NCBI RefSeq assembly: GCF_001656035.1
Contig: NZ_CP010029.1
Span: 3,470,074-3,534,073 of the forward strand
Direction: 5' to 3'
DNA from: Yersinia entomophaga
Lineage (GTDB): Bacteria; Pseudomonadota; Gammaproteobacteria; Enterobacterales; Enterobacteriaceae
DNA length: 64,000 bases
The number at the start of each line of letters is the position of its first letter. The stretch's first letter is position 1. The notes under the pieces are model-generated. The model did no database searches. It was not told where the DNA came from and saw only the letters and a program-made list of their open reading frames with translations. This document shows, piece after piece, positions 38,621-49,326 of this stretch. Made by a program: the position numbers and the translations under genes.

Positions 38621-39685
38621 ATGTTAGAGATGTTATTACAGTGGTATCGCCGACGTTTTACTGACCCACAAGTCATTGCATTGCTGGTTATTTTACTGGC
38701 CGGATTCTGCATTCTTTATTTTTTCAGCGGCATTTTAGCTCCGCTGCTGGTGGCTATTGTGTTGGCGTATTTGCTGGAGTGGCCAACGGCTCGTTTGCAA
38801 CGCATCGGCTGTTCGCGACTGTGGGCGGCCAGTATAGTGCTGATTTTGTTTGGCGGTATCGCCATGCTGTTGGTGTTGGTGGTTGCGCCGACCGCGTGGC
38901 AGCAAGGGATTAATCTGATTTCGGATATGCCGAAAATGTTGAATCAATTCAATGCGTACGCTCAGACCCTACCGTCACGCTACCCGGCACTGGTGGATGC
39001 TGGCATCGTGGATATGATGGCGGAAAATATGCGCGGTAAGCTTTCCGGCATGGGAGACTCGGTCGTTAAATTCTCGCTGGCTTCGATAGTTGGCCTGCTG
39101 ACATTGGCTATCTATCTGATTTTAGTGCCGCTGATGCTGTTTTTCCTGCTTAAAGATAAAGAACAGATGCTGAATGCGGTGCGCCGGGTATTGCCACGTA
39201 ACCGTGGCCTGGCGGGGCAGGTATGGAAAGAGATGAACCAACAGATTACCAATTATATTCGCGGCAAAGTGATGGAAATGGTGATTGTGGGTATTGCTAC
39301 CTATCTGGTGTTCTTTATCCTGGATATGCGCTACGCGCTGCTGTTATCGGTTTTGGTGGGTTTCTCGGTGCTGATTCCCTATATTGGCGCGGTGATTGTC
39401 ACTATTCCTGTGGTGCTGGTGGCGCTGTTCCAATGGGGTATCGGTGCCGATTTCTGGACGCTCATCGTGGCCTATCTGGTGGTTCAGGGGCTGGATGGCA
39501 ACCTGCTGGTGCCAATTTTGTTCTCGGAAGCGGTGAATCTGCATCCGTTGGTCATTATTCTGTCCGTGATTATTTTCGGCGGAATGTGGGGGTTTTGGGG
39601 CGTATTCTTCGCGATTCCTTTAGCGACGCTGGTGAAAGCGGTGATTCATGCCTGGCCAGAAGAGTTTATTCCTGACGCTGATTAA
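38621..39685 (+). CDS. perM: PerM, AI-2E/permease-like membrane protein
   Basis: 354 residues from ATG 38621 (AAGGAG 9 bases upstream), beginning MLEMLLQWYRRRF as in E. coli (353); the open frame reaches back to 38540. Seven or eight membrane helices, with conserved PLMLFFLLKDK and NPLVI-like SEAVNLHPLVIILSVIIFGGMWGFWGVFFAIPLATL at the C-terminus. AI-2E transporter superfamily (TqsA relatives); the substrate of PerM is unknown. Convergent with bcp across a shared terminator. Confidence 0.94.
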   Translation: MLEMLLQWYRRRFTDPQVIALLVILLAGFCILYFFSGILAPLLVAIVLAYLLEWPTARLQRIGCSRLWAASIVLILFGGIAMLLVLVVAPTAWQQGINLISDMPKMLNQFNAYAQTLPSRYPALVDAGIVDMMAENMRGKLSGMGDSVVKFSLASIVGLLTLAIYLILVPLMLFFLLKDKEQMLNAVRRVLPRNRGLAGQVWKEMNQQITNYIRGKVMEMVIVGIATYLVFFILDMRYALLLSVLVGFSVLIPYIGAVIVTIPVVLVALFQWGIGADFWTLIVAYLVVQGLDGNLLVPILFSEAVNLHPLVIILSVIIFGGMWGFWGVFFAIPLATLVKAVIHAWPEEFIPDAD

Positions 39686-39714
39686 TGTCGGCGAATACCC
39701 AATATTACCCATAA

Positions 39715-39738
39715 AAAAGAGCGCCTGGGCGCTCTTTT
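39715..39738. terminator. Bidirectional terminator, perM / bcp
   Basis: AAAAGAGCGC-CTGG-GCGCTCTTTT, a perfect 10-bp stem with flanking A and T tracts between convergent genes. Confidence 0.9.
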
Positions 39739-39771
39739 ACTTTATCTGAATCCTATTTGTTGGCAGACAAA

Positions 39772-40242
39772 TCAGGCATTTTGCTGTAGGTAAGCCATCA
39801 CGATATCGTGGTGATTGGTGGTTTTGAAGTTATCGAACACGTGTTCGACCTTACCTTCGCTGTCAATCAGGAAACTGATGCGATGGATGCCGTCATAGGT
39901 TTTCCCCATGAAGCTCTTTTCGCCCCACACGCCAAACTGTTCAGCAACCTGATGATCTTCATCAGAAAGCAAAGTGAAGTTCAGCAACTCTTTTTCTGCA
40001 AAGCGAGAAAGTTTCTCGGGTTTATCGGTACTGATACCTAGCACTTCTACACCGGCGTTTTTCAATGTATCCATGTTGTCACGCAGGCCACAGGCCTGGA
40101 CGGTGCAACCCGGCGTCATCGCTTTCGGGTAGAAATAAACCAATACGCGTTGTCCAAGGAAGTCGGCCAAACTAATTTGCTCACCGTCTTGATCGGGCAA
40201 ACTGAATTTTGGCGCAATATCACCGGCTTTCAATGGGCTCAT
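39772..40242 (-). CDS. bcp: Thiol peroxidase Bcp (peroxiredoxin Q)
   Basis: 156 residues, as in E. coli. Peroxiredoxin fold with the peroxidatic Cys46 in YFYPKAMTPGCTVQAC and the resolving Cys51 five residues on, the pattern of atypical 2-Cys BCP. Reduces hydrogen peroxide and organic hydroperoxides with thioredoxin. Begins 2 bases after the gcvR stop, so gcvR-bcp is an operon with translational coupling likely. Confidence 0.96.
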   Translation of the reverse strand: MSPLKAGDIAPKFSLPDQDGEQISLADFLGQRVLVYFYPKAMTPGCTVQACGLRDNMDTLKNAGVEVLGISTDKPEKLSRFAEKELLNFTLLSDEDHQVAEQFGVWGEKSFMGKTYDGIHRISFLIDSEGKVEHVFDNFKTTNHHDIVMAYLQQNA

Positions 40243-40244
40243 TA

Positions 40245-40814
40245 CTAACTCTCCATTCGGTCGTCATGCTGTGGGTAGTTCACAACGCTAATACTGCCCT
40301 GCGCATTGAGTTCTGTACATAGCTGATGAAAAGCTTGTTCAATAATAGAACTGTTTTGGCTGGCAGGGCTGTGGGCGCTGATCTGAATATGTAGCAAAGG
40401 CGAATTATTGCCCTCTGCCGGCTGGGTTTTTGAGACCAGTTCCGCAATGTTCATATTGTGACAATGGAACAGGTTAGTGAATCGCTCAATAATATGTGGG
40501 GAATCTTTAACTTCAACCTTTACCCAGACGGTAGCAGGCATGGCTTGCTGATCCTGCGCGTTAGTGCGTTTCATCACAATCAGTAAATCCAGCTCGGCCC
40601 CTTTCTGCGGCAAAGTGGACTCAATCAGAGTGATGGCGTTCCAACTACCGGAGAGCAACATGATGAATGTGAACTCTTCACCGAACATCGCCAAGCGGCT
40701 ATCTTCAATATTACAACCGCAACTGCTCACATGGCGGGTGATAGTGTTTACGATACCTGGGCGGTCTGCACCCAGTGCGGTTATGACCAGATAATGTTCA
40801 TCAAGCTGCGGCAA
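40245..40814 (-). CDS. gcvR: GcvR, repressor accessory protein of glycine cleavage
   Basis: 189 residues beginning at TTG 40814, the only start that has a ribosome site (AGGAAGAG, 5 bases upstream) and gives the E. coli-like N-terminus (…HYLVITALGADRPGIVNTITRHV). Two ACT domains (about 5-85 and 95-180). GcvR binds GcvA in the absence of glycine to repress gcvTHP and gcvB; glycine breaks the complex. Divergent from dapA. Confidence 0.94.
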   Translation of the reverse strand: MPQLDEHYLVITALGADRPGIVNTITRHVSSCGCNIEDSRLAMFGEEFTFIMLLSGSWNAITLIESTLPQKGAELDLLIVMKRTNAQDQQAMPATVWVKVEVKDSPHIIERFTNLFHCHNMNIAELVSKTQPAEGNNSPLLHIQISAHSPASQNSSIIEQAFHQLCTELNAQGSISVVNYPQHDDRMES

Positions 40815-40960
40815 AGTCGCTCTTCCTGTGTCGCTCTATGGGGTTACCATGGTAAACATAAAAAAAACCTGCTGCCAAGCGCTTACAACACAGTTGTTTA
40901 CTTGCTTTTGGATAGAGGTCAAAAGTACCATGAGGAACTTGTTTGTGGAGGAGATGGCCG

Positions 40961-41842
40961 ATGTTTACGGGAAGTATAGTTGCGCTGGTAACGCCGATGG
41001 ACGACAAAGGTGCTGTCGATCGTGCGAGCCTTAAAAAACTGATTGATTATCATGTGGCCAGTGGAACTGCCGCTATTGTCTCCGTCGGCACGACGGGTGA
41101 GTCTGCAACGTTGAATCACGACGAGCATGCGGATGTGGTGATGATGACTTTGGATCTGGCCGATGGCCGTATTCCGGTCATTGCAGGAACCGGCGCAAAT
41201 GCTACCTCGGAAGCCATTTCTCTTACTAAACGTTTTAACAATACGGGCGTCGTTGGCTGTTTGACCGTTACGCCGTATTATAATCGTCCAATGCAGGAAG
41301 GTTTGTTCCAGCATTTTAAAGCTATTGCTGAAAGTACCGATTTGCCGCAGATTCTCTATAATGTGCCTTCGCGTACCGGTTGCGATATGTTGCCGGAAAC
41401 GGTTGCACGTTTAGCTAAAATTAAGAATATTGTTGCGATAAAAGAAGCCACGGGGAACTTATCGCGGGTAAGTCAGATCCAAGTGCTGGTTGATGATGAA
41501 GATTTCATCCTGCTAGGCGGCGACGATGCCAGTGGGCTGGACTTTATGCAACTGGGTGGTAAAGGCGTTATCTCGGTGACTGCGAACGTAGCAGCCCGTG
41601 AAATGGCACAGCTTTGTGCCCTGGCGGCCGCAGGCGATTTCGCTGAAGCACGCCGTTTAAATCAACGCTTGATGCCGTTGCATCAGCATTTATTTGTAGA
41701 AGCAAATCCAATTCCGGTGAAATGGGCCTGTAAGGCGCTGGGGTTGATGGCAAATGACACTCTGCGTCTGCCGATGACGCCGCTGACTGACCCTGCCAAG
41801 CTGGTAGTGGAAAAAGCGTTGAAAAGCGCCGGTTTGCTGTAA
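40961..41842 (+). CDS. dapA: 4-hydroxy-tetrahydrodipicolinate synthase DapA
   Basis: 293 residues from ATG 40961 (GGAGGAG 9 bases upstream); begins [15 protein letters not shown] as in E. coli. TIM barrel: GTTGESATL at about 43-51, catalytic Tyr in TPYYNRP, and Schiff-base Lys161 in VAIKEATGN. Condenses pyruvate with aspartate semialdehyde, the first committed step toward diaminopimelate and lysine; E. coli-type enzymes are inhibited by lysine. bamC follows by 16 bases, in the conserved dapA-bamC pair. Confidence 0.97.
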   Translation: MFTGSIVALVTPMDDKGAVDRASLKKLIDYHVASGTAAIVSVGTTGESATLNHDEHADVVMMTLDLADGRIPVIAGTGANATSEAISLTKRFNNTGVVGCLTVTPYYNRPMQEGLFQHFKAIAESTDLPQILYNVPSRTGCDMLPETVARLAKIKNIVAIKEATGNLSRVSQIQVLVDDEDFILLGGDDASGLDFMQLGGKGVISVTANVAAREMAQLCALAAAGDFAEARRLNQRLMPLHQHLFVEANPIPVKWACKALGLMANDTLRLPMTPLTDPAKLVVEKALKSAGLL

Positions 41843-41858
41843 CTCTTAGGGAAATTTG

Positions 41859-42908
41859 ATGGCAATATCATTGCAAAAGTCGATGGTGGCAAAGGTTGTG
41901 GGTGTTTCGTTGGTCATGCTGCTGGCAGCTTGTACAACGGATCAACGCTATAAACGTCAGGTTAGCGGAGATGAAGCCTATCTCGATGCGCCGGCGCTCA
42001 AGCCGCTTAACGCACCTGCTGGTATGATTCTGCCGTTGCAAAACGGTGATTTTGATATTCGTGAAGTTCGTTCTACTGGCAACGTCGGCAAGGCTCTGGA
42101 CATTCGTCCTCCGGTGCAGCCGTTGGCGCTGTTGAGCGGTTCGCGCACGGAATATACTAGCGATACCAGCAAGCTGTTGTTAGAAAGTAGCCCGCAGAAT
42201 CGTAACCTTTGGAGCCAGGTCACCCGCGTGATTCAGGATAAGAATCTGCCGGTTGCCAGCCGTCAGGATGCGAATCAAACGCTGACTACCGACTGGATCA
42301 AGTGGAGCCGCGGCGATGAAGACGTGCAGTTCGAAGGCCGCTATCAGGTGAGCGTCGTAGAGCAGGGTTATCAGTTGTCGCTGGTGGTGAAATCACTGGA
42401 ACTGCAGCAGGGGGGGAAACCCGTCACCGAATATAGCGCTATTCAGCGTTATAACGGCGCAATGCTGAACACCATTATTGAAGGTCTGGATAAAGTCCGT
42501 ACCGACGCTGAAAACAATCAGGCCGCTCGCAAAGTGGGTTCTCTGGATGTTCAAAGCGGCAGTGACGATACCGGCTTGCCGAACCTGATCGTCCGTGTAC
42601 CTTACGCCACGCTGTGGGAACGTCTACCAGCTGCGCTGGAGAAAATGGGCATGAAAGTGAGCGACCGCAGCCGTCCACAGGGTACCGTGGCCGTGACCTA
42701 CAAATCTATGAGCAGCAGTAGCTGGGATGCGTTGGGTGCGAAAGATCCGGAGCTGAAAGAAGGCGATTACAAACTTCAGGTCGGCGATCTTGATAACCGC
42801 AGCAGCTTGCAGTTTATTGATCCTAAGGGCCATACCTTAAGCCAATCGCAGAACGATGCGTTGGTGGCGGTGTTGCAGGCCGCGTTCAGCCAGACGAGCG
42901 CAAACTAA
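41859..42908 (+). CDS. bamC: Outer-membrane assembly lipoprotein BamC
   Basis: 349 residues from ATG 41859 (a TTG directly before is possible). Lipoprotein signal with lipobox LLAAC, so Cys near residue 25 is lipidated. The conserved unstructured N-terminal segment that contacts BamD follows ([25 protein letters not shown]), then two helix-grip domains. Part of the BamABCDE machine that inserts beta-barrel proteins. E. coli BamC has 344 residues. Confidence 0.96.
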   Translation: MAISLQKSMVAKVVGVSLVMLLAACTTDQRYKRQVSGDEAYLDAPALKPLNAPAGMILPLQNGDFDIREVRSTGNVGKALDIRPPVQPLALLSGSRTEYTSDTSKLLLESSPQNRNLWSQVTRVIQDKNLPVASRQDANQTLTTDWIKWSRGDEDVQFEGRYQVSVVEQGYQLSLVVKSLELQQGGKPVTEYSAIQRYNGAMLNTIIEGLDKVRTDAENNQAARKVGSLDVQSGSDDTGLPNLIVRVPYATLWERLPAALEKMGMKVSDRSRPQGTVAVTYKSMSSSSWDALGAKDPELKEGDYKLQVGDLDNRSSLQFIDPKGHTLSQSQNDALVAVLQAAFSQTSAN

Positions 42909-42910
42909 AC

Positions 42911-42930
42911 AAAGGGGCTTCGGCCCCTTT
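42911..42930 (+). terminator. Terminator of dapA-bamC
   Basis: AAAGGGGC-TTCG-GCCCCTTT: an 8-bp stem capped by a UUCG tetraloop, followed by TGTCTTTG, directly after the bamC stop. Confidence 0.88.
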
Positions 42931-43000
42931 TGTCTTTGTGTTTATTAGCTATATCGGGCGGTGCTGGAACGATGCGGCGCGGCTCTGTAGGTAAAGTTAA

Positions 43001-43045
43001 TTTTGTTAACATTCGTTTTGTTAATGCCAGTTTTGTCAACATAGT
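43001..43045 (+). repeat. Three 15-bp tandem repeats upstream of purC
   Basis: TTTTGTTAACATTCG, TTTTGTTAATGCCAG and TTTTGTCAACATAGT follow one another with a 15-base period, all sharing TTTTGTYAA. They end 41 bases before the purC start, in the promoter region. They could be direct repeats bound by a regulator or simple slippage; no known operator consensus fits clearly. Confidence 0.6.
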
Positions 43046-43085
43046 CATTCTTTATCAAAGATTGTCACACTATTGGAGTAATAAG

Positions 43086-43799
43086 ATGCAAAAGCTAGCT
43101 GAGTTGTATCGTGGGAAGGCGAAGACCGTCTATACCACCGAAAATCCTGACCTGTTGGTACTGGAGTTCCGTAACGATACGTCAGCACTGGATGGTCAGC
43201 GCATTGAGCAGTTCGATCGTAAAGGCATGGTCAACAACAAGTTTAACCATTTCATTATGACCAAACTGCAAGAAGCCGGTATCCCGACCCAAATGGAGCG
43301 CCTGCTTTCTGATACCGAAGTGTTGGTGAAAAAGTTGGATATGATTCCCGTAGAATGCGTGATTCGTAACCGTGCCGCCGGTTCTTTGGTTAAGCGTCTG
43401 GGCATTGAAGAAGGTCTGGAACTGAACCCGCCGCTGTATGATTTGTTTCTGAAAAACGATGCCATGCATGACCCAATGGTCAATGAATCTTACTGTGCAA
43501 CCTTTGGCTGGGCTAGCGAAGCGCATTTGGCTCGTATGAAAGAATTGAGCTACAAAGCGAACGACGTACTGAGCAAAATCTTTGACGACGCCGGTCTGAT
43601 TTTGGTGGACTTCAAACTTGAGTTCGGTTTGTTCAACGGCGAAGTGGTGTTGGGCGACGAGTTCTCTCCGGATGGCAGCCGCCTGTGGGACAAGAAAACC
43701 CTGAATAAGATGGACAAAGACCGTTACCGTCAAAGTCTGGGTGGTTTGATTGAAGCCTACGAGGAAGTTGCGCACCGTATCGGCGTTAAATTAGACTAA
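43086..43799 (+). CDS. purC: SAICAR synthase PurC
   Basis: 237 residues from ATG 43086 (TTGGAGTAATAAG upstream), the E. coli length. Begins [21 protein letters not shown]-binding and substrate motifs [28 protein letters not shown] [18 protein letters not shown] and LVDFKLEFG are present. Joins aspartate to CAIR with ATP in purine synthesis. Single gene between terminators; the longer frame back to 42930 runs through the promoter repeats and is not coding. Confidence 0.96.
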   Translation: MQKLAELYRGKAKTVYTTENPDLLVLEFRNDTSALDGQRIEQFDRKGMVNNKFNHFIMTKLQEAGIPTQMERLLSDTEVLVKKLDMIPVECVIRNRAAGSLVKRLGIEEGLELNPPLYDLFLKNDAMHDPMVNESYCATFGWASEAHLARMKELSYKANDVLSKIFDDAGLILVDFKLEFGLFNGEVVLGDEFSPDGSRLWDKKTLNKMDKDRYRQSLGGLIEAYEEVAHRIGVKLD

Positions 43800-43839
43800 C
43801 CGCGCAATCGATTACGTTGTTTTTCCAATCTCGTTAATC

Positions 43840-43864
43840 AGGGGAGAGCGTTCGTTTCTCCCCT
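43840..43864 (+). terminator. Hairpin downstream of purC
   Basis: AGGGGAGA and TCTCCCCT form an 8-bp stem with a 9-base loop about 40 bases after the purC stop, followed by CTATTTCTG. Confidence 0.65.
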
Positions 43865-43980
43865 CTATTTCTGTGTTTTTGATTAAAATCCTGCCATTTC
43901 TTTCTTACGACACTATTTTTAATGGTATTCATCCATATGATTTTCTACGATGAGTGGAAAGTCTGTTCTGGAGTAAAGCT

Positions 43981-44844
43981 ATGCGTTGGCAAGGTCGTCG
44001 TGAAAGTGACAATGTGGAAGATCGTCGGGGAGCTTCATCTGGTGGCGGCGGTGGTTTTCGCCCACCGATTGGAGGCAGGGGCGGGCTGGTAATCCTGATT
44101 GTGGTGCTGGTAGCCGGTTATTACGGTGTGGATCTCACGCCGTTGCTCAACGGCAGCGATCCGACGCAGCAAACCAACCAGCAATCCAGTGCGCCAATTA
44201 GCCCGAAAGATGAGCAAATGGCCAAGTTTACCAAGGTTGTGCTGGCCGATACCGAAGATACCTGGAAACCTATTTTCCAGAAGATGGGCAAAACCTATCA
44301 GGATCCGAAACTGGTGATGTATCGCGGCGCAACGCGTACCGGTTGCGGTACTGGGCAATCGGTTATGGGGCCATTCTATTGCCCGGCGGACAGCACCGTA
44401 TATATCGACTTATCGTTCTACGAAGAGATGAAAAATAAGCTGGGTGCTGGCGGTGATTTTGCTCAGGCTTATGTTATTGCTCATGAAGTAGGGCATCACG
44501 TTCAACATTTGTTAGGGATTGATGCCAAAGTACGCCAGCAACAGCAGGGAGCCTCTCAGGTTGAAGCTAACCGCCTTTCCGTGAAGATGGAACTCCAGGC
44601 CGATTGTTTTGCCGGCGTGTGGGGCAAAGCGATGGATGAGCAACAGGTACTGGAAGAGGGTGATTTACAGGAAGCTCTCAATGCTGCGCAGGCCATCGGC
44701 GACGATCGTCTTCAGCAAAAGAGTCAGGGGCGAGTTGTGCCGGATAGCTTTACCCACGGCACATCCCAGCAACGTTACACTTGGTTCAAGCGCGGTTTTG
44801 ACAGCGGTGACCCAAACAGTTGTAACACTTTCGCCAGCCGCTAA
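43981..44844 (+). CDS. ypfJ: YpfJ, zinc-metalloprotease-like membrane protein
   Basis: 287 residues from ATG 43981 (GGAG 7-8 bases upstream). Gly-rich N-terminus, one membrane helix (about 40-56), then a periplasmic domain with the HExxH motif [15 protein letters not shown] at about 170 and [11 protein letters not shown], which supplies a third ligand; several cysteines (GCG, FYCPAD, NSC) may pair. Member of the neutral zinc metallopeptidase family PF04228. No substrate is known. In E. coli it also follows purC. Confidence 0.93.
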   Translation: MRWQGRRESDNVEDRRGASSGGGGGFRPPIGGRGGLVILIVVLVAGYYGVDLTPLLNGSDPTQQTNQQSSAPISPKDEQMAKFTKVVLADTEDTWKPIFQKMGKTYQDPKLVMYRGATRTGCGTGQSVMGPFYCPADSTVYIDLSFYEEMKNKLGAGGDFAQAYVIAHEVGHHVQHLLGIDAKVRQQQQGASQVEANRLSVKMELQADCFAGVWGKAMDEQQVLEEGDLQEALNAAQAIGDDRLQQKSQGRVVPDSFTHGTSQQRYTWFKRGFDSGDPNSCNTFASR

Positions 44845-44964
44845 AATACTTCATCGCTGCGTGACAGCATGATTCTCCGATCCTTGCCGGCGCATTAGCG
44901 ACCGGCATTTGTTTTTTGAATATTTTACTTTTTGACTACATTGCACTTTGACTAAAAGGTAGGG

Positions 44965-45423
44965 ATGACCATGGCTACACTCGATCCTACATTGCTAATC
45001 CTGCTGGGATTGGCTGCGTTGGGTATTATCAGTCACAACATGACGGTAACGCTGGCGATTTTAACCTTGCTGGCCATCCGTATTACGCCGTTGAACCAGT
45101 ATTTTCCGCTAGTGGAAAAATACGGTTTAACCATAGGGATACTGATTCTGACTATTGGTGTGATGACGCCTATCGCCAGCGGACGAATTAGCGCCAGCGA
45201 GGTACTTAACTCCTTTGTTCACTGGAAATCGATTCTGGCGATAGCTGTCGGTATCGGAGTGTCCTGGCTGGGTGGGCGCGGGGTGTCTTTGATGACGCAT
45301 CAGCCTTCGGTAGTCGCCGGACTATTAGTCGGCACAGTATTGGGCGTAGCGCTGTTTAAAGGTGTGCCGGTTGGCCCGTTAATCGCCGCTGGCTTGCTGT
45401 CACTGGTTATCGGTAAACAATAA
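44965..45423 (+). CDS. DUF441 (YeaL-like) membrane protein
   Basis: 152 residues with four membrane helices, similar throughout to E. coli YeaL ([65 protein letters not shown]). Function unknown. ATG 44965 follows AGGTAGGG. In E. coli yeaL is elsewhere; here it lies between ypfJ and tmcA and ends one base before tmcA, implying co-transcription. Confidence 0.9.
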   Translation: MTMATLDPTLLILLGLAALGIISHNMTVTLAILTLLAIRITPLNQYFPLVEKYGLTIGILILTIGVMTPIASGRISASEVLNSFVHWKSILAIAVGIGVSWLGGRGVSLMTHQPSVVAGLLVGTVLGVALFKGVPVGPLIAAGLLSLVIGKQ

Positions 45424-45424
45424 C

Positions 45425-47440
45425 GTGATTGACACTCTGGTTGCCTTACAGCCGCAGATGGTGCAGCAGGGCATACGCCGTTTGGTGGTATTGAGCGGTT
45501 GCGCTGACTGGAGCCGCCAACAGGCGAAAGCGCTGTATCAGCGATTAGGCAGTGGCGTTTGGCTGGCTGAACAGGGGCCGGATTCCGCTGAAATGATTGC
45601 TCCATTATCGGCAAAAACCTTATTGGGACAGGAGCGCCTGCACGGCTTTTTCGATGCTACCCAAGGGTTGAATATCGATGCGTTGGCGATTTTGGCTGGA
45701 ACGTTGCAGGCGGGAAGCTGGTTGGTTTTGCTGGTGCCAGAGTGGGAAAACTGGCCAATGCAGCCGGATGAAGACAGCCTGCGCTGGAGCGAGCTTACGC
45801 AGCCGATTGCCACGCCGAATTTCATTCGTCATTTGCAACGGCATATGTTGGCTGATGCGGAAACCATAGTGTGGCGGCAACATCAGGTGGCTCAACCGCC
45901 GCAGTTTGCCAAGCGTGCAACCTGGCAACCGGCAACGGGCGCGCCTACTCAAGAGCAGCGGGCGATTTTGTATGCGCTGTTGCGTTCTGAGGCTGATATT
46001 TGGGTTGTGACCGCGCCTCGTGGCCGTGGCAAATCGACGCTGGCTGGAATGCTGGTAAACCAGTGGCCAGGTGCCTGTTGGGTTACGGGGCCGACTCGGT
46101 CAGCCACTGAAATACTCAATCACTGCGGCGATAGAAAAGCACAATTCTGGGCTCCGGATGCATTATTGCAACACCTTGAAACTGAAGCCAATCATGACGC
46201 AGACTGGCTGATTGTCGATGAGGCCGCTGCGATCCCGACGCCGCAGCTATCCGCCATGTTAGTTCATTTCCCACGTGTATTATTGATCAGTACCGTACAG
46301 GGTTATGAAGGTACTGGACGTGGATTTTTGCTGAAGTTCTGCGCGTCGTTACCTCACTGGCAAGGTTTCACTTTAAAAGATCCTATTCGTTGGGCAAATA
46401 ACGATCCGTTAGAAAATTGTTTGGACCGCGCGTTGCTGTTTACCGATCCGATCGCCACTGACTCAGCCGGTTTGGTAACGATCCGTCGTTGCCAGCAGCA
46501 GGATTGGCTCAACGATCCCGATCTTTTAGCCGAGTTTTATGGTTTGTTATGTAGCGCTCATTACCGAACTTCTCCGCTGGATTTACGACGTTTGATGGAC
46601 GCGCCGGGAATGCATTTTTCCGCTGCGGTGAGTGCTGGGCAGGTGATTGGCGCGTTATGGTTGGTGGATGAAGGTGGATTAACGGCGGAATTAGCTTGGG
46701 AAGTTTGGGCGGGACGGCGTAGGCCGCGAGGCAGCTTGGTAGCGCAGTCTCTGGCGGCTCACGGAGGACTGTGGTGGGCGCCGACGCTGCGTTCTCGTCG
46801 GGTGAGTCGGGTTGCAGTGCTGGCGCAACGGCGGCGTGAGGGCATTGCGCGACAAATTATCGCTGAAGAAACTCGGCGGGCAAAAGATCAAGGTGTGGAT
46901 TTTCTCTCCGTCAGTTTTGGTTTTACCGAGGATTTATGGCAATTCTGGCAGTCCTGCGGTTTTGAACTGGTGAGAATCGGTAGCCATAAAGAGGCAAGCA
47001 GCGGTTGCTACGCAGCAATGGGAATTTTACCGTTAACATCTGACGCGGTAGCACTATGTTTGGCGGCAAAGGAGCAACTGGCTCGCGACTGGCGCTGGTT
47101 GCGTCGTTGGATAGATTTGACGTTGCCTTTCCCCGATTGCGCAGATACGGCTCTCGATGAAAATGACTGGCAGGAACTGGCTGGATTTGCCTTTGGTTTC
47201 CGCCCGATAGAAGCCAGTCTGGCGGCGTTGAACCGATTGTTACTGCACAGTATTTTGCCGCTACCGGCATTGCGACAATATTTACAGGAAGGGGTGTCTA
47301 CTGCGGAGATTAGCCAAAACCTGAAACTTAGCGGACGAAAAGCGCTGGTTGCCCGTTGGCGGGAAGAAACTGCGCTTGGATTGAGTGAATGGGATGTGGC
47401 GTTGACGGGTCGGTGGCAGGAAAGGGTAAAGGGGGAGTAG
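45425..47440 (+). CDS. tmcA: tRNA(Met) cytidine acetyltransferase TmcA
   Basis: 671 residues starting at GTG 45425, one base after the preceding stop. N-terminal RNA-binding/helicase-like domain with Walker [14 protein letters not shown] at about 196 and Walker [13 protein letters not shown], then a GNAT acetyltransferase domain (about 350-530; [15 protein letters not shown] is the acetyl-CoA loop) and a C-terminal tRNA-binding part. Uses acetyl-CoA and ATP to make N4-acetylcytidine at the wobble position of elongator tRNA-Met, preventing misreading of Ile codons. E. coli TmcA has 671 residues. Confidence 0.96.
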   Translation: MIDTLVALQPQMVQQGIRRLVVLSGCADWSRQQAKALYQRLGSGVWLAEQGPDSAEMIAPLSAKTLLGQERLHGFFDATQGLNIDALAILAGTLQAGSWLVLLVPEWENWPMQPDEDSLRWSELTQPIATPNFIRHLQRHMLADAETIVWRQHQVAQPPQFAKRATWQPATGAPTQEQRAILYALLRSEADIWVVTAPRGRGKSTLAGMLVNQWPGACWVTGPTRSATEILNHCGDRKAQFWAPDALLQHLETEANHDADWLIVDEAAAIPTPQLSAMLVHFPRVLLISTVQGYEGTGRGFLLKFCASLPHWQGFTLKDPIRWANNDPLENCLDRALLFTDPIATDSAGLVTIRRCQQQDWLNDPDLLAEFYGLLCSAHYRTSPLDLRRLMDAPGMHFSAAVSAGQVIGALWLVDEGGLTAELAWEVWAGRRRPRGSLVAQSLAAHGGLWWAPTLRSRRVSRVAVLAQRRREGIARQIIAEETRRAKDQGVDFLSVSFGFTEDLWQFWQSCGFELVRIGSHKEASSGCYAAMGILPLTSDAVALCLAAKEQLARDWRWLRRWIDLTLPFPDCADTALDENDWQELAGFAFGFRPIEASLAALNRLLLHSILPLPALRQYLQEGVSTAEISQNLKLSGRKALVARWREETALGLSEWDVALTGRWQERVKGE

Positions 47441-47657
47441 GTTTTGATCTTAGTCCGGCGAGCCAGAGCTAGATTCACCTGCGGGCGTTATCAGAGCGCC
47501 ATGCCATTCCCATCATTGCAATAAATGGAATAACTCATTCAAGAAAACCCGATATTCATCTCGTCGCAGCGGCGTATAGTATTTCTATCGCTACCTGAAT
47601 ACAGGGGCACCTTTTCGGCTCCGTAGAGCCAGTATTTATTGAATTAAGGAGTATCCT

Positions 47658-48347
47658 ATGAACCACGAGCATTTCGTTGTACAAAGCCCCGCGACACCGG
47701 CTGAGCAGCTGATTTTGCTCTTTCACGGTGTAGGAGATAATCCAGTCAATATGGGGCAGATCGGCAGCTATTTTGCTAAAGAATTCCCGCAGGCGCTGGT
47801 GGTCAGTATCGGCGGACCTTTCGCCAGCGGCCTGGTTAATGGACGCCAATGGTTTTCCGTGCAGGGTATAACGGAAGATAACCGGCAGGCACGTATTGAT
47901 GAAGTTTTACCGCAGTTTGTCGCGGTGGTACGCCACTGGCAGCAACAAAGCGGACTGGGCGCGCAGGCCACGGCGCTGGTCGGTTTTTCTCAAGGGTCAA
48001 TTATGTCCCTCGAAGCGGTTAAAGCGGAACCTCAACTGGCTGGGAGAGTAGTGGCATTTAGTGGACGTTTTGCTACCTTGCCGGAGCAGGCGCCAAAAGA
48101 TACGGTTATCCATCTGATTCACGGCGAAGATGACAATGTTATCAACGTTGAACAAAGTAAAGCGGCGGCGACTCGTTTAGCCACTTTAGGCGCAGATGTC
48201 ACGCTAGATTTGGAGGAAGATAATGGCCATGCGATTAATCAGGGCATGATGGATTCCGCACTGGAACGCCTGCGTTACTATGTGCCCCAGCATTATTGGG
48301 ATGAGGCTTTGTCCGGTAAACGCGGTGAACTCATCGCTTTCCGATAA
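47658..48347 (+). CDS. ypfH: YpfH serine esterase
   Basis: 229 residues, alpha/beta-hydrolase of the phospholipase/carboxylesterase family. Oxyanion region LLFHGVGDNP, nucleophile elbow GFSQGS (about 115), Asp in HGEDDNVI and His in DNGHAINQ complete the triad in order. E. coli YpfH hydrolyses short-chain p-nitrophenyl esters; no natural substrate is known. ATG 47658 with AAGGAG 7 bases upstream. The 217-base gap to tmcA shows no gene. Confidence 0.94.
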   Translation: MNHEHFVVQSPATPAEQLILLFHGVGDNPVNMGQIGSYFAKEFPQALVVSIGGPFASGLVNGRQWFSVQGITEDNRQARIDEVLPQFVAVVRHWQQQSGLGAQATALVGFSQGSIMSLEAVKAEPQLAGRVVAFSGRFATLPEQAPKDTVIHLIHGEDDNVINVEQSKAAATRLATLGADVTLDLEEDNGHAINQGMMDSALERLRYYVPQHYWDEALSGKRGELIAFR

Positions 48348-48361
48348 GCTGCCAAAAAAAT

Positions 48362-48399
48362 AGGGCAAGCGTCTGAGAATATCGCGCTTGCCCTTTTTT
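48362..48399 (+). terminator. Terminator of ypfH (and possibly ypfN)
   Basis: AGGGCAAGCG pairs with CGCTTGCCCT (10-bp perfect stem, 13-base loop), followed by six T; an A tract precedes it, so it can also work on the minus strand. Confidence 0.92.
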
Positions 48400-48454
48400 A
48401 TGCTTAATAATCAGAACGCTAGCTGTTTTATCCTATATAAAGAATGATCGCAGG

Positions 48455-48649
48455 CTACTTTTTGTTCTTATTATCCGGCCAGTCATCGTCGTCGTCCCAT
48501 TGAGCATTATTATCTCGGTGTGGCGGTAACTCCGGCTTATTGCTCAAAAACTTCTTATGGTCGAGCCGACGCAGCTCTTTGATCCCATTCAAAATAATCC
48601 CTACCAGCAGGATCAGTACAATCCACCAGTAATCTGCTAACCATTGCAT
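48455..48649 (-). CDS. ypfN: YpfN, small single-pass membrane protein
   Basis: 64 residues from ATG 48649, matching E. coli YpfN (66): one N-terminal membrane helix ([16 protein letters not shown]), then conserved [17 protein letters not shown] and an acidic WDDDDDWP tail. UPF0370 family; function unknown. Its start falls 13 bases inside the 3' end of the upstream M15-peptidase gene, so the two overlap and are probably translationally coupled. Confidence 0.92.
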   Translation of the reverse strand: MQWLADYWWIVLILLVGIILNGIKELRRLDHKKFLSNKPELPPHRDNNAQWDDDDDWPDNKNKK

Positions 48650-49326
48650 GGGCGCACTCCTTTGGTTGTCGATATGAAACGCGAGAATACCAGTGGTAAA
48701 TGGCTGGCAAGCCACTCAATACCGGCAACGTCCTGTTGTTGCCAGGCTTCAAGCAGCAGTTCTGGCGTGAGTAAATGCTCAGCCTGGTCCGCCAATGGTC
48801 GGTAGCTTAAATGCCATGGCTCTACCGCTACGCCGCCGCTGTCTTCAACGAAGGGGCGATAGAAGCCAAAATTGGCCATATTGGCGCTAAGCCATTGGGT
48901 TAAAGAATAAAAATATCCGCCAGCTTCATATTCCCAAGGCTCTAACTGTAGTTTTTCCCCTTCGGGCAGCAGGGTCGGATCGTAAATATCCAAATCGCTG
49001 CCCCAGTGATGACGACTGGCACCCGGTAATGCTGACCAGCGCAGAATGGCCTCACAGCGTTCGCCCGCACTCATTCCTGAAATATCCAGCGGCTGGCTGT
49101 TGTGATCTAATACTGGCCGCTCACCGCGGAATTTACCATTCCAGATTGCTAATTGTCGTTCAAAATCCCGAAAGGTACTAGCGGGTTGCAGATTCAGACC
49201 AGCGTCTTTAGCCGCCTGCTGCATAGCGAGAAACGCTTTTACGGCCTGAGGTTGCAGACGGTGATTCCCACTGAGCGGAACCAGATGCTCACAGGTTTTG
49301 CCGGTCAGCATTTCCGGGGTCATCAT
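48637..49326 (-). CDS. M15-family D-alanyl-D-alanine carboxypeptidase-like protein
   Basis: 229 residues. VanY/M15 zinc peptidase motifs: [27 protein letters not shown] (SxHxxGxAxD type, His and Asp ligands) and [10 protein letters not shown] (catalytic Glu and His ligand). No signal peptide is evident, so it looks cytoplasmic. A role in trimming D-Ala-D-Ala-containing peptides or recycled muropeptides is inferred. Start ATG 49326 overlaps the dapE stop as ATGA; it overlaps ypfN at its end. E. coli lacks this gene between dapE and ypfN. Confidence 0.85.
   Translation of the reverse strand: MMTPEMLTGKTCEHLVPLSGNHRLQPQAVKAFLAMQQAAKDAGLNLQPASTFRDFERQLAIWNGKFRGERPVLDHNSQPLDISGMSAGERCEAILRWSALPGASRHHWGSDLDIYDPTLLPEGEKLQLEPWEYEAGGYFYSLTQWLSANMANFGFYRPFVEDSGGVAVEPWHLSYRPLADQAEHLLTPELLLEAWQQQDVAGIEWLASHLPLVFSRFISTTKGVRPCNG

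Noticed and set aside
39223..39675. A 150-codon plus frame inside perM
   Set aside because: Alternative frame of perM; the perM frame carries the conserved family motifs.
43182..43775. A 197-codon frame antisense to purC
   Set aside because: purC is complete and conserved on the plus strand; the antisense frame has no family similarity I recognise.
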